36,098 nt of DNA from Pelargonium nanum (Eukaryota > Streptophyta > Magnoliopsida > Geraniales > Geraniaceae), in NCBI GenBank assembly GCA_036897485.1, contig JAYMTF010000453.1, forward strand, positions 1 to 36,098, read 5' to 3'. Position numbers and translations under genes: made by a program. The notes beneath the pieces were generated by a model. It was not told the DNA's origin. It did not search any database and saw nothing but the letters and a program-made list of their open reading frames with translations. Shown piece after piece: positions 9,938 through 22,500 of the stretch (position 1 is its first letter; each line of letters opens with the position of its first letter).

Positions 9938-10993
9938 ATGGAGACAGAAGCTGCAAGTCCTCCTCATGAGGCCTTGTTCCTAGTGTTGCACCATCTTCCT
10001 GTATTTGAGCTTCTTGTGATGAGTGAGGTCTGTGTGTCTCTGAGAGATGCTGTGATGATGGATCTACTGGCATGGACTGATATCATAGTCGAAAAGCCTC
10101 TGCATCTGCGATTAACCGATGAGATTCTGATGAAAATCACTTCCAAGGCTGAGGGAAAGTTGAGGACTCTGGCTTTGATGAATTGTGTCAAGATCACTGA
10201 TGATGGTCTTCACTGTGTTCTTGAAGAAAACCCTAACATCAACAAGGTATTTCTTGTCTTTCTTTTTCTTTTCTTGATGCAATGGAAGAGATAAGATATG
10301 AGCGGCTCTAATTGTAAACTGAGTTGTTATTACAATTGGTATATTTTAGATTTAATCCATAACCTTTGTTCTTGAATCTGAATTTTGATTCAGCTCTATG
10401 TACCAGCATGCACTGGCTTGACTCCTGAGGGAATCATCACAGCTGTGAAGAAGCTCTCTGAAAAAGACAACACTACCTTGAAGAGACTGAGAGTTCATGG
10501 TATCTACAACATGGAGAAGCAACACCTCGAAGCACTTCACTCTCTGCTTCAAATAAACCCAAAACAAAACCATCAAGATGCCATGTTTGCCAATTATGCC
10601 CACAATGACTTCCTAACATTCAGACACCAAGATCGCGATCGCGCAATTGACATCGAAACGTGCACAAAGTGCAGTGAAGTTAAGTTAGTTTTCAACTGTC
10701 CAAGAGAGGCTTGCAAGATGAAGAGTGAGTGTAAAGGGTGCAAGTTTTGCATCCCAAGGTGCACAGAGTGTGGGGGGTGCATAAAAGTTGAGGAGATGGA
10801 AGATGCTGAGACAGTTTGTGGAGATGATGTGTGTTTCGAGTGTTGGTTTCAGCTTTCTAAGTGCAATTTCTGTAACAAGCCTTATTGTAGACAACATGCT
10901 GATCCATGGTGTAGCTCTCCACATTCTGAGGGGTTTGTTTGCCATGTCTGTCATGAAAGGTTTTTGCAGAATCTGCTTGATGACATGGAATAA
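9938..10993 (+). CDS. F-box protein with Cys-rich C-terminus, SKIP14/SKIP28-like
   Basis: Two exons, 9938-10246 and 10394-10993 (stop TAA), phase 0, 302 aa; the intron is 147 bp. Residues about 8-48 are an F-box (PHEALFLVLHHLPVFELLVM, then VCVSLRDAV), which binds SKP1 in an SCF ubiquitin ligase. Residues about 65-150 resemble LRR-like repeats (LRTLALMNCVKITDDGLHCV; LKRLRVHGI). The last 110 residues hold over 20 cysteines in CxxC pairs (CTKC, CKGCKFC, CTECGGC, CFEC, CNFC, CHVC) plus histidines, which looks like a zinc-binding module that could capture substrates. This layout matches plant SKP1-interacting F-box proteins of the SKIP14/28 type; I am not sure which subtype. The ATG at 9938 starts the conserved part; 20 more in-frame codons from 9878 look like leader. 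Confidence 0.88.
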
Positions 10994-11583
10994 TGTAATA
11001 ATTGTACCGTTGGATCTTCAGTTTTGTTAAGCAATTTCACATTGAAAGAGCGTAAAATTTATCGTTACTTGATTTAACATAATATCATAACTGGTTTTGT
11101 TTGGAGTCAGTGATTTGTCTGCCTTATTTCACCTCTTGATCCATATGCAGGTTCATCCTCTTATCCAACTTAGACATAAAGGATATGTCGCCACTAGATA
11201 TACCAAATGAATCCCCCATCAGTTTATATTTTTGAGTTGGGGTCGAGTTTAACAAGTTTCAATGAAAATTCACATCAAACTCAAATGAAGAATCACTACA
11301 AAGTACAAACGAGCCATTTGATTCAGGAGAAACAAAGAATACAAACTTCATGGGATTGTTGCCGACTCCAACAAGTTAGTTACAGAAATAATGTCAAACA
11401 ACAGGTGCTTGTTTGTACATAACAATGCCAATTGTGTATGTTCAATCAACCTTGTTCTTGCTACCCCTTACCACCTTACTTTGAGGAACAAAATCGGGGA
11501 TGTTGCAAGATTTCAAGAAGCGAAACCAAATGTTTGAAGGCATGCAAGCGATGTTAGTCACAGAGAAACAACTGTGAGTAGTT
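10994..11583. other. Convergent intergenic region between F-box gene and GH17-X8 gene
   Basis: This 590-bp segment lies between two stop codons of converging genes and should contain both 3' UTRs. No additional gene, tRNA or repeat is seen. Confidence 0.6.
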
Positions 11584-14475
11584 TTACAAGAAAACTGCAA
11601 CTACAAGTAGAGTGCAAAGAGCCACGAAGCTTGTCGAATAACTGGAACTGTAATGATACTGTGAAGAGCAACCGGAAGTTGTGGAATTTGAAGATGGAAC
11701 CAGTGATGTTCCATTCGTTGATGATGTACCGTTTCTGCCACCACTGCATTCACAAAACAGTCATACTTATGCATATTATGATTATATGAAGTACATGACC
11801 AGACTAAATAAACCGGACACTAACAAAACTGGTTCCAATCACCATATATTATCATCTAGGACCGAGTTTAGTTCATACCTTCCTGCGTATATACATGGAC
11901 CATGACCTGCGCGAGAGCAACCAAAACTCAGTAAAACAATGAACATTTGCTTTCCACTTAAGGAAAGCGAAATATCTAATTTGATGCATCGAATGAAATA
12001 ACTATAATGCAAAACTATACAGCTCATCATATTAGGTTTTCTTACTCGGGTCAGTGGTAGTGATAATAGCCACCCCTTTAAAATCACATGTCCCTGGTGA
12101 CTGGCCCATCTTATGGAAATAAGCGTTGAATGCATACGTAGAATGAGAAACCACATCATCAGGTTCATAACACGGTTGTCCTTGTAATAAAGGTGAGCAA
12201 TCCACTTTCCCGGGTCCACAAGCCCAATCCAGCGCTGCCTGCAGCATTTTCTTGTCTGCGTCCTCCTTTGCGACACAGAAGGTTTGGTTGGTGGTGTCAT
12301 TTGCTAACACGGTGCCGGCGCCAGTTAAGTGTAAGGTATATACTGGCTGCCCATTGGCGTCAAAAAGTCCCCAATTCTTTTCAGAGATGGAACCAGATCT
12401 CAGATCCTCGTTGTAAAGCTCATAAATATAAGTACTAACTGCAATCCTAGGGTGTTTAGGAGTCCCAGTGGTGTTAAGTACATGTCTAATCAAGTTACTG
12501 TTGTAAGTGTTGGCATTTTCGACTGTTGCATCTGGCTCAGACGCATCGCCCTTCGAGGGCCAGCCAGACTCGGTCACCACAATGGGAATATTAGTAAAAT
12601 TTAGGTAGGACATAGCGAAATAAGCTGCATCAACAACAGCATCAAAGACGTTAGTGTAGTGCAGGAACGTGTTAGCGTCCACGGCTTCCTTGTTTGCAGG
12701 GAGTGGACGAAAAAGCGCATAATCCAGCGGGATTACGCCATTCGATTGCATGTAGTCGTAATATGGGTACACATTAAGCATGAGATATGAGCCAGTGGAC
12801 TGCAAAAATTTAAGCAAAGGAACCATGGTGGGGTCCAATGAGCGGTTAAAGAAGGCTTGGGAAGGCGGGAACGAGTCGAGAATAATAGAAGAAGAATGTG
12901 GGGTTGATACTCTAATTTGTCTATCGAGATTAGAGGCAATGAGGGCAGAGTGGATGAAATTTAAGGCAGAAACTAAGACGGGAGCGGCATTTGGGAGGGT
13001 CGTCAGAACTTCGGATCCAACGGCTATAGCTGTGATGTTAGTTGCAGGGACATGGGGTAGGACATTGCGGTTAACCCAGTTGGCTGCCGTGGCATTGGAC
13101 AGACCTATGCCGAGTAGTTGATCATTAGGAACAGAAATAGTCACTTGGATCCCGGTATTGGCAAGGGCAAGGAGCATGGCTCGGTCAGCGTTGTATAGAC
13201 GGACATGTCGGATACTCTGAGCCTTTAGAAGCGCCACCACCTGAGTTGGGCTTGGCATGTTAGAGAGGTCAGTACCAATGTTCACACCAACGAAAGCACC
13301 TGCAAAAAAGTGACGTGTAAGTTTAGACAATAATATGTTGATACACCGACTTCAGATGAAAAACTATGGCGTGAGAAACAACTTGAGCATGTTAACAGTG
13401 AATCTAGCTCGTGACAGCAGATAGACAAACATGCTGAAAATTCGCTGTATCGTGAAAAGACAAAGCTTCAAGCATTGTAGAATCATTAATGAAAAATGAC
13501 AATTTTGTCCCTCCTATCGTAGTGTTCCACTATCACAATCAAGAAGTTTTAGGTTTCTCTCGGCTAATCGTTATCATTTCAACCCTCCCACCAAAAGCCA
13601 ATCTAATGGTCCTTAAGGTTTTCTGTCGCACGCAATGTAAAAGGTCAACCAATCCATCAATGTGTCTAATGCATTTAGATGTGACAAGCTTCACTCCTAG
13701 CTGGTGTTCTAAAATACCCCAACAATAAGGTCCATCTAAAGGCGAAAATGAGTTTCAAGAGCTTCATGCTATAGTGGGTCACTTATGTACCATGAGACCA
13801 CAATGGTATGTTCCTAGGTTGTGAAATGACAAGAACACCCTCTTCCTAGACCCCCCTCCTTCAAGACCCATACCATTAATACTAGATTTCTTACAAGGTT
13901 AAGTAAAGGGCATTTTGGTCTTTCAATACTGTAAATGAAATGTAGTTCCAGCAAAAAGACTGCAACATGAGCTGGATTGCAATAGAGATTTCAAATTTCA
14001 TGAACAGGAAAGATTTTCCTTCTTTTGGCCATAAATTGGAACTAATATTGTTTTTTCCTTGAAACCTCCATTTTAGTGGCCTTTCACAAGCAACACTTTT
14101 TTCATCAAAATCTTAGCAATCACTCAGAAACAGCCCAAATCAGTAAAAATTGAGCAGAAAATGCAGATTAATGAATGAAAACCTTCTCAGTGTTCACAAC
14201 AAGATACACAAAGCTCACAAGAACAAGGAGAAACAAAGAGAAAACAAATCAAAATGCACAGGAAAGCAGGTTTAATGGAACCATCAAATGCAGAGAGGAA
14301 CCACAGAGAAAGCAACTAGCTTTCAATTGAAATTGAAGTACCCAAAAGAAATTGAACAAAACCCACATGAAAAAACACAAAATTAAAGCAACTAGAGGAG
14401 CTTATTTAGCAAATTACCTTCATCAGCTGAAACAGAAGACACTGCTAAAACCAAAAACAGAAGCAGCACAGCCAT
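11584..14475 (-). CDS. Glucan endo-1,3-beta-glucosidase, GH17 with X8 (CBM43) domain, GPI-anchored
   Basis: Four exons on the minus strand: 14475-14418, 13299-12046, 11906-11879 (28 nt) and 11743-11584 (stop TAA), phase-consistent, 499 aa. Residues 1-17 are a signal peptide (MAVLLLFLVLAVSSVSA). Residues about 20-345 are GH17, with the acid/base Glu in AIAVGSEVL (about 116) and the nucleophile Glu in VVTESGWPS (about 263). An X8/CBM43 module follows from about residue 358 (TFCVAKEDADKKMLQAALDW, then CSPLLQGQPCY and FNAYFH), which binds beta-1,3-glucan. The last exon encodes a Ser/Thr/Asn-rich linker and a hydrophobic tail (FVALCTLLVVAVFL), a GPI-attachment signal. Such enzymes sit at the plasma membrane or plasmodesmata and hydrolyse callose. 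The closest remembered relatives are the Arabidopsis At2g01630/At1g66250 group. Intron 1 (1118 bp) interrupts just after the signal peptide. Retaining intron 2 would end the protein after DPSKKT. Confidence 0.93.
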
Positions 14476-16521
14476 GGAAGCCAGTCTTGACTGCAAAAAC
14501 CTCCAAAGATCAAGAACAATGTGAAGCAAGGAAGCTCCAGCAAACCCAGCAAGAGAATCTGAAAAAGAAGAAAAAAAAACTATGGAAAGAGAAAAGAGGG
14601 AAAAAAAAGTGAGGTCCTTTAGAGGTGTGTGGAAGTGGAAGCAACTCAACACAAGTGTGTGTGAAGTGAGGGTTTTGGTTGGGTTCTTGTTGTTTGTTTG
14701 TAGTATATTGTGCTCAAGTGAAATGTCAGAGGATCCAACGGCTGAGATTGGTGGACAGTGCACAGCAACCAGTGAGGGCTGCTACAGAGGACAGAACAGG
14801 CTTTCGGGGCAGCGTTTGGGCCAGAGTGTCACGGTCCACGAGGAGACCTGACCAGGGACAGTGCTGACGTGGATTCAACACTCATATTCGGACATGTCCG
14901 TTTATTATATTACCTGATTTTATGGAAAAGGAAATGTGATGGTACAACATGACTAAATTCAAATTTCAGATCAAATTTGTTCGGGTTTTAGTCAAAAAAA
15001 TGTATAACTAGGACCCTCATTCTAGTTGTAGGTTTTAAGCGTTTGAGCCAAAATATATAATTGTTACGTGAGTCTATACAATTACGAGAGGAATGTCGGA
15101 AAAGGTTCATGTTTATTTAATTTGGCTTGCAATTTCTCAAGAGAATTTATCCTAACTGAATGTGATAGAAAAATTGATTGGGTTCATCTTATGTGACACA
15201 AACTAGCAAATTGGTGGGTCAATTTCGGGTGCTTGCGCCTTCATGCCTACTTTTTGGTTCTATAAAAAAACATGTGACAATTTACTTGAACTTGCAAGCT
15301 TTTAATACTTTATTTACATTTTTACAGTTCATACTATGAATATATTCATTCAACTTTTGAGTCAAGTTAGATTGGACAAACTAACCAAAATTTGTATATC
15401 TATTTTTATATTTTCATGAGTATGTGTTGTAACAAATTTAAGGAATAGTAACTTATTAAAGAAACATCATTTTTATTCATGCAAAAATAACTTTCTAAAT
15501 ATAAAAGGGTACAAACGTTTTGACTTTTGAGTATGGAAAAATAATAATAATACAACATTTTGATATGGATGAAAGATGTAATTTTTAATAGTACTATATC
15601 TTGGTCTCCAACTATTCGTTTTGTTCAGAATTTGTAACCAATTTAATTCTTGTTATAATCTTGTCTCCAAATTATCCATGATGTTTCAATTTGGCCACAT
15701 ACTATATTATTTTATTTTGACTAGTCTAATCTGTATTGGTGCCATCAAATTAGACTAATATGTTATTTTTTTAAATTATTTGATTGATGAGATGATCATG
15801 TGACACTTAAGTTAACTAAACTTTATGATTTGATTAATTTGAAACAAAATGTATAATTAAGGAATGTAGTTGTCATGTCAATTTTGTCCAACATGGTCAT
15901 AAATTATACAATTATGCTAAAACTATGCTATCATTCATAAAATTAGTCATAAAAAACTAATAGAAAACACCTTGAAAATCGCCCGATCAACCTTGGCAAC
16001 ACATGTATGAATTAAACTATTTTGAAACAAATTAGCATAATAGATAACTCAATTGAAACAATACGAACAATTTAAAGATCAAATTAAAACAAAACTCAAA
16101 ATTCGTATCTATTCGAAACAAAAATATATAGTCAAATCGTCAAAATAAATTATTATCCAATATTATATAATCATTTTTACTCTCACTAACCAAAAGTTAT
16201 GCATTCATTTATGACTAATTTTAAGATTATTGTTGACATTTTGTGTTTGGCTAACTAACCAATAAAGGAAAGTAAACACTATTTCTTTTATTTTTTATTT
16301 TTAAATAGAAAGTAGATAATAAATCTAATTTGTTAAAAAAAAGAAGGAAAAAAAAAACTCGCAGTTCAGCTGTCAGAAAATCTAGTTACAACCGGACCCT
16401 CGACCCGAACCATATCATTCCGGGTCCGCTCCAAATGTTTCGCTAAGCACAACTGAATCCAAATACAGAGCGAAGCGTCTTCTTCAGGTCCTTCTCCTCC
16501 GTCGTCGCCTGAAATGCGAAA
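14476..16521. other. Divergent intergenic region between GH17-X8 (-) and MED23 (+)
   Basis: About 2 kb between two start codons facing apart, so it contains both promoters. The 14476-14700 part is purine-rich on the plus strand and probably includes the GH17 5' leader; the block 16370-16520 is relatively GC-rich and probably includes the MED23 leader. The middle (15000-16330) is very AT-rich and holds a possible old repeat at 15715-15880. No gene is seen. Confidence 0.55.
15715..15880 (+). repeat. Possible old dispersed repeat related to the MULE insertion site
   Basis: The block starting TAGTCTAATCTGTATTGG and running through AAATTAGACT, CACTTAAGTTAACTAAA and GATTTGATTAATTTGAAAC follows the same order as the DNA flanking the Mutator-like element (32150-32243 and 33377-33440: GGTCTAATTCGTATTAG, AAATTAGACT, TCATTAAGTTAGCTAAA, GAATAATTTGAAAC). 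Similarity is patchy and judged by eye. Confidence 0.35.
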
Positions 16522-19500
16522 ATGGATCAAAACCAGAGATCTGGAGCTGCTGCTGCTTCTTCTCGAACCTTCCAGTTCCACCCTGCCAGAACCGCCATTG
16601 TCGATCTCTTCAACCTCTATTTAGGTGTAAGTAACTCCTCTCTCAGCTTCACTCCAATTTCCCTCTTCATTTTTTTAATTTCGTTTCGATTTTGCTTAGC
16701 AGAGGAGTAGCCGCCAGAAAGCCGATGATTCCGTTCGAGAACCTCCGTAAGTTCAAACCAGTTGATTAATTGCAAAGCTGACATGTATTTTTTTATGCTG
16801 CCTGATACTTCAATTTTGTAGATGTCATGTAATCGATTGGAATATAGAAAATTAGGAGTCCGGTTGACTAATTTGGTCGTAGTTTTGATTTTTGACGTGA
16901 AATTAGTTGAAAATGGATGCAATATGCTTAACATTTCTATTTCATTTCTTTGTATTGTTCTGTGCTTTGATCTTAGCTTTGAATTTTCTCTCTCTACCTG
17001 CATAGCTTAAGCTTGATTCTGGAATGTTTTGTCTTGTTATCTGATGATGTTATGATGTATAGTTACTGATCCTAGTATAGTTATGTTGTTATTCGGAACT
17101 GCTTCACTAAATGGAGTATTAGAGAGACAAATTAGGATTTAAGAAGATGACTTAGATAGGTATGATGGTATCGAACTTGTGTTGGCTTTGAGTATAAAAA
17201 ATGATATTGACAGTTTATTGTTGTTGATTTTACTGGCATGATAGTTAATGTGTGAAAATATTTTAAAGTTGTTATTGGTTCTGATTGGTTTAACATATCC
17301 AGGAATAAAGCGCAAAAAAGAGTGCTCGCTCTTAACAGAGAGCTTCCTCCTCGCAATGAGCAGTTCCTATTAGATTTTGAGCAACTTCAAGGCCAGTTTG
17401 CAGTGAGTTTCAGAATTCAGTTTCATCTCCTACCATCATATGCTCTTTCCTGTTATATGTTTTTTTTTTGCTCTCTAGTTTCATGAATAACTTTCAATGA
17501 CACAGTAACATGTATGTTGACGATGCACTATTGACAGGACCAAGAACAATTGCGTGCTGTAACGGAGTCTGTGCTTATATCTCTGGTTGTGCTGTGCAGT
17601 GGTCATGCACCCAGGGCAGACTTTCTTCTATTTGCTCTACGAAGCTTGTCTGGAATAGGTTACATTAACTGGGATACTTTCCTGCCTTCCCTTCTTTCTT
17701 CAGTTTCGTCTGCAGAAATGTCAGTAGGTCAGGGGGGTCAAGTGATGACAGCTGTTTCATCTATGAGTTTATCACAACCCGGGATGCTGCCATCTTCAAA
17801 TACAATTCCCAATTCGTCTCATTTTCAGTCATCACCTGCATCTCCATTACCTTCTGTTCATGGTATTGGATCGCCTCCCCAATCAGCCATTGAACCTACA
17901 CCTTCAACTTTATCCCCTATCAAATCATCTGATGGAAATGGACAACAATCTACGAGGATCAATTCATCTATTAGAGAAAATGCTATAAGCAGTCTACGTC
18001 AGTTGTGTTGCAAGATTATCTTGGCTGGTCTTGAATTTAATTTAAAACCGGCAACTCATGCTGACATTTTCTGTCACATGCTAAATTGGCTGGTCAATTG
18101 GGATCAGAAACAGCAGGGGATTGATGAATCTGACGCCATAAAGTCCTGGAGACCTGACAAGGCTTTAATTGAATGGTTGCATAGTTGTTTGGATGTGATT
18201 TGGTTGTTGGTTGAAGAAGACAAATGCCGAGTTCCCTTCTATGAATTATTGCGCAGTGGCTTGCAGTTCATAGACAACATTCCTGATGATGAAGCCTTAT
18301 TTACACTTATCTTGGAGATTCACAGGAGGAGAGATATGATGGCTATGCACATGCAGATGTTAGATCAACATCTCCATTGCCCTACATTTGGGACTCATCG
18401 TGTTTTTTCCCAAACAAGTCCTAATGTTGCCGGTGAAGTGGTATCAAACATGCGATATTCACCAATCACATATCCCAGTGTACTTGGAGAACCGTTGCAT
18501 GGAGAGGTGATGACTCTTAATTACTCACTATACAAATATGAGAATGCAACTACACAACTGAAAATGAAATAGTTTCACGGCCTTTATTTGTATTGAGGAC
18601 CTTCTTTGTAGTACTACTGATGGGGTAACGGCCTTCATAGTTGTGCCGTACAATCACTATTTGCTTTTAACCTTTTTTATACTTCAAATGTGATGATGTC
18701 CTACGGTTTCCTTCACTATCCAGTTTCAACACCATCCTTGATGCCAATCTTCTTTTAACTTATTGCCTCTGCGACTTTCATGCTTGTACGGTGTGTGTGT
18801 GTGTGACATATTGTAATTATGTGGGAGACTGGGAGCCAAAGAATTTTCATGCTAATTTTTTTTATCAGCATCCATCAAAGGTTAAATTAGTTTCTTTCCA
18901 TCGTTGTAGGAACTTGCAATTTCTATTCAGAGGGGAAGTTTAGATTGGGAGAGAGCTTTGCGCTGTATTAGGCATGCTATTCGAACTACTCCATCACCTG
19001 ACTGGTGGAAGCGTGTTCTTGTCGTGGCTCCTTGTTATAGGTCTCAATCTCAAGGCCCTACACCTGGTGCTGTTTTTACTTCTGAAATGATTTGTGAGGC
19101 AACAATTGACAGAATTATTGAACTACTGAAGTTGACAAATTCAGGCAATAATCTTATCCTTGTAATTTTCGTCTTTCAAACTCTGTCTATATGTAATGTG
19201 TTAAGATTGAATATTCAGTTTCCATCTATTAATTTTCATTTATGTTATAGTTAGTACTTTGATATAGTGCTACACATAAAACCTTGAGCATCCCATAGGT
19301 TATATTTTTCCAATGTGAAACTTTTACATTTGAAAGCACGAACCAACTCCGATACCATGTTAAAATTCGATATTGGGCTACACATAAAGGCTTGAGCTTC
19401 CATATTAAAAGGTCAACTTTGTTAGTAGGTTCCGATTTGCACCTTTAGAAGTAGCTCATTATTTTCATGTTTTTCCTATCTGGGGCTTTTATTTTCAACA

Positions 19501-22500
19501 ATCCATATGCAACCCCATCATAACCATCTAAGTTCCTAATTTTGTTCACCAATTCCCAATTCCCACTTCCGCTTGTTATTTCTTCATGACTGTCTGTACA
19601 GCCAATGATTGCCTGAAACTTCTAAGTTGTCGCATAATTAAGCTAATTCTCGATGCATTTTGTCTTGCAGAGATAAATTGCTGGCAGGAGTGGCTTGTCT
19701 TTTCAGATATATTCTTTTTTCTAATGAAAAGTGGGTGTATTGACTTTGTTGATTTTGTGGACAAGCTAGTTTCACGCCTTACAGAGGGTGATCACCCAAT
19801 TCTTCGGACAAATCATGTAACATGGCTGCTTGTGCAAATTATTCGGGTTGAGCTAGTGATGAATGCTTTGAATTTAGACGCTAGAAAGGTTGTTTTTGAA
19901 ATGTAAAATTCTGCATCTTGTATATTTTCCTTCCTACACTCTAGCCATGAACTCAACACCATTGACTTACATGCCGCCTTGTATGAGGCATTGATATTTG
20001 TGATTTTTGGGGAATCACATCTCATGTAATAGTTGTTACATTTTGATTTGTTATTCACCTTTGTTCATTCCTCTAACTTAGCATTGCAATTCTGCCGGTA
20101 GGTGGAGACAACCAGGAAGATTTTATCATTTCATAGAGAAGATAGAAGCTCTGATCCTAATAATCCTCAAAGTATCCTGCTTGATTTCATAAGCAGTTGT
20201 CAAAATTTGCGTATCTGGTCTTTGAACACGTCAACTAGAGATTATTTAAATAATGAGCAACTGCAGAAAGGAAAGCAAATAGATGAATGGTGGAGGCAAG
20301 CAAGCAAAGGTACATTTGTTCCGTTCTCATGGTGTTTCACTGATGATTTTATATGCTGGTGGTCTTATTTTACCCCACCCGGTGTCGTTGTCAGTTAAAT
20401 GAAATTATAGATACGAAACTTGACAAATACTTCAAGTTATATAACTTGACCAGCATGGCATGATTAGATAGCGTCAGGCATGTTGGGTGGGTATAGCGGA
20501 CATCTAGGTTGGGGTGTCACCACCTAAATGGCCACGCCAGTCAAATTATGAAACTTGATTCTTGTGTCAATGAAGAGTATACCTTCTGAAATGAAATGTT
20601 TGTTTAGTTATCCATGAGCCCGGTCTTGTATCAATTTGAGGTTCATTAGTTGGATTGTTGTGCCTTTAGAGCTGAGAGTTACTGCTTGTTTTAGTTTCCA
20701 GGGTTCATTTTAGATATTTCCTGATGCCCAAAGAATTCCTTGCTAACAATTTCCTTGTAGTAGAATATATGATGATAATGTTATTTTACACATATCTCTT
20801 ATATAGTTTCAGAGCTTGACAGTATGAGTCATTAAATCTGTTGCATTTCTTAAAAGTTTTGGCCTCTTTTTTACCCAGGGGATCGCATGATAGATTACAT
20901 GAATATGGATGAGAGATCTATTGGGATGTTCTGGGTTGTGTCTTACACCATGGCACAGCCAGCTTGTGAAACAGTTGTGAATTGGTTATCGTCTGCTGGA
21001 GTTACAGAATGGTTACCAGGATCAAATTTACAGCACAATGACAGGTTAACAATGATGCGGGAAGTAAGCCCATTGCCGATGACACTATTATCTGGGTTCT
21101 CAATGAACCTTTGTTTGAAACTAGCCTTTCAAATGGAGGATACTTTGTTTGTTGCTCAGGTATACCTGCCTTTATTGCTTGCTTGTGTTGGAACTATATC
21201 TGGACTGGGGACCATGTATCTTCTCCTAATCATTATACATGATATTCACGCTCATAAATTTAACCTAATATTATCATAGATAGAAAGTAAAGAATATTCA
21301 GTTAGACTTAGACATGCAATAGTAACTAGGGAATTGGAATCAGGAAACGATTAGAAAATCTGTCTGATTCTAAACCTCGGAGTGCCAACACTGTTATTAT
21401 TATTACACCTATCTAATTTTAAGTTATTCTGCATCTTGGTTGAAACAAGGAGGAGAGGTTTGAGAGGAGGAGATCCTGATCAGAATCCTGGTAGAGGGAA
21501 GGGTTATATTTGTATTAGCATAGATTCTTAAATTTTTATTGAACAAATGTAAGGTTTATTTCTCAAATATCCAAACCTAATCCAAAATAGGTAAGTGATA
21601 TTGAATAATTATAAAGACTTGCTAAACTTCTAAAGTTACACTGTCAGACATTATTCCCCAAATTTCCAAATGTCTAAGTTCAACCCAGGTTGTTCAGAGA
21701 GAGAAAGAGTTGGTGAGAGCAGCTTTCTCTAAAAAACACAAAACAAAACAAAACAGAGAAACATTGTTGAGAAAGAGAAGATTGGGTAGGTGTTTTTAAC
21801 TGTGTTCCTTTAGACGCTAAAAGATTGGGTAGGTGTTTTTAACTGTGTTCCTACTGAAAAAGGAACCAACAAACATACTTGCATCTTGAATTTGGTTTTC
21901 TTTTACTTCACTTGTTTCGATGCAACTGCCACGTATAATGTTTTGCTCATTGCCATCTACGACTAACTAATTTCCTGTATGAATGGATTTAAATTTTTTT
22001 TTTTTTAAATTCCTGTATGAATGGATGCTTAACAGGTTTATTTTATTTCATAGTTATGTGGTGCTGTAGGTCCATCACGTCTACTGAACTTGAAATGTTT
22101 TCCATTGATGCTTTTCTGTTTCTGTTATGTTAATGCAGGTTGTGCCTAGCATTGCCATGGTTGAAACATATACTAGACTGCTGCTCCTAGCACCTCACTC
22201 GCTATTCCGTTCACTCTTCACTGTAATTTCCTTTTCCTTCTCATACTATTATTGCATCTTTGTAAAAAAAAACAAAAAAAAAATTGTGGGCATGACATCA
22301 ATGCGTTGATAAATATATAGAGATGGAATCAAATATCTGTCAAGTGAAAAAAGATCATGTAAATGTATAGAGTTGGCCCCTCTGGTCATTGGCATAAACT
22401 TGCTGTTAACCTCAGATGTCTTGGTAATCTTTTCCCAATGTAAGCTAGAAATGGTATGTTGGAGAATGTACTTCACTATTATTAAACAAGAACAAGAGCT

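Noticed and set aside
12041-12046. Simple two-exon model of the GH17 gene ending at the TAA just past DPSKKT
   Set aside because: The GTAAGA here is a strong donor, and two further exons complete the X8 end and GPI tail in phase, as in related genes.
18507-18572. Short MED23 form ending in intron 4 after reading through exon 4
   Set aside because: A good GT donor follows GGAGAG and exon 5 continues in phase. The extra residues are not conserved-looking.
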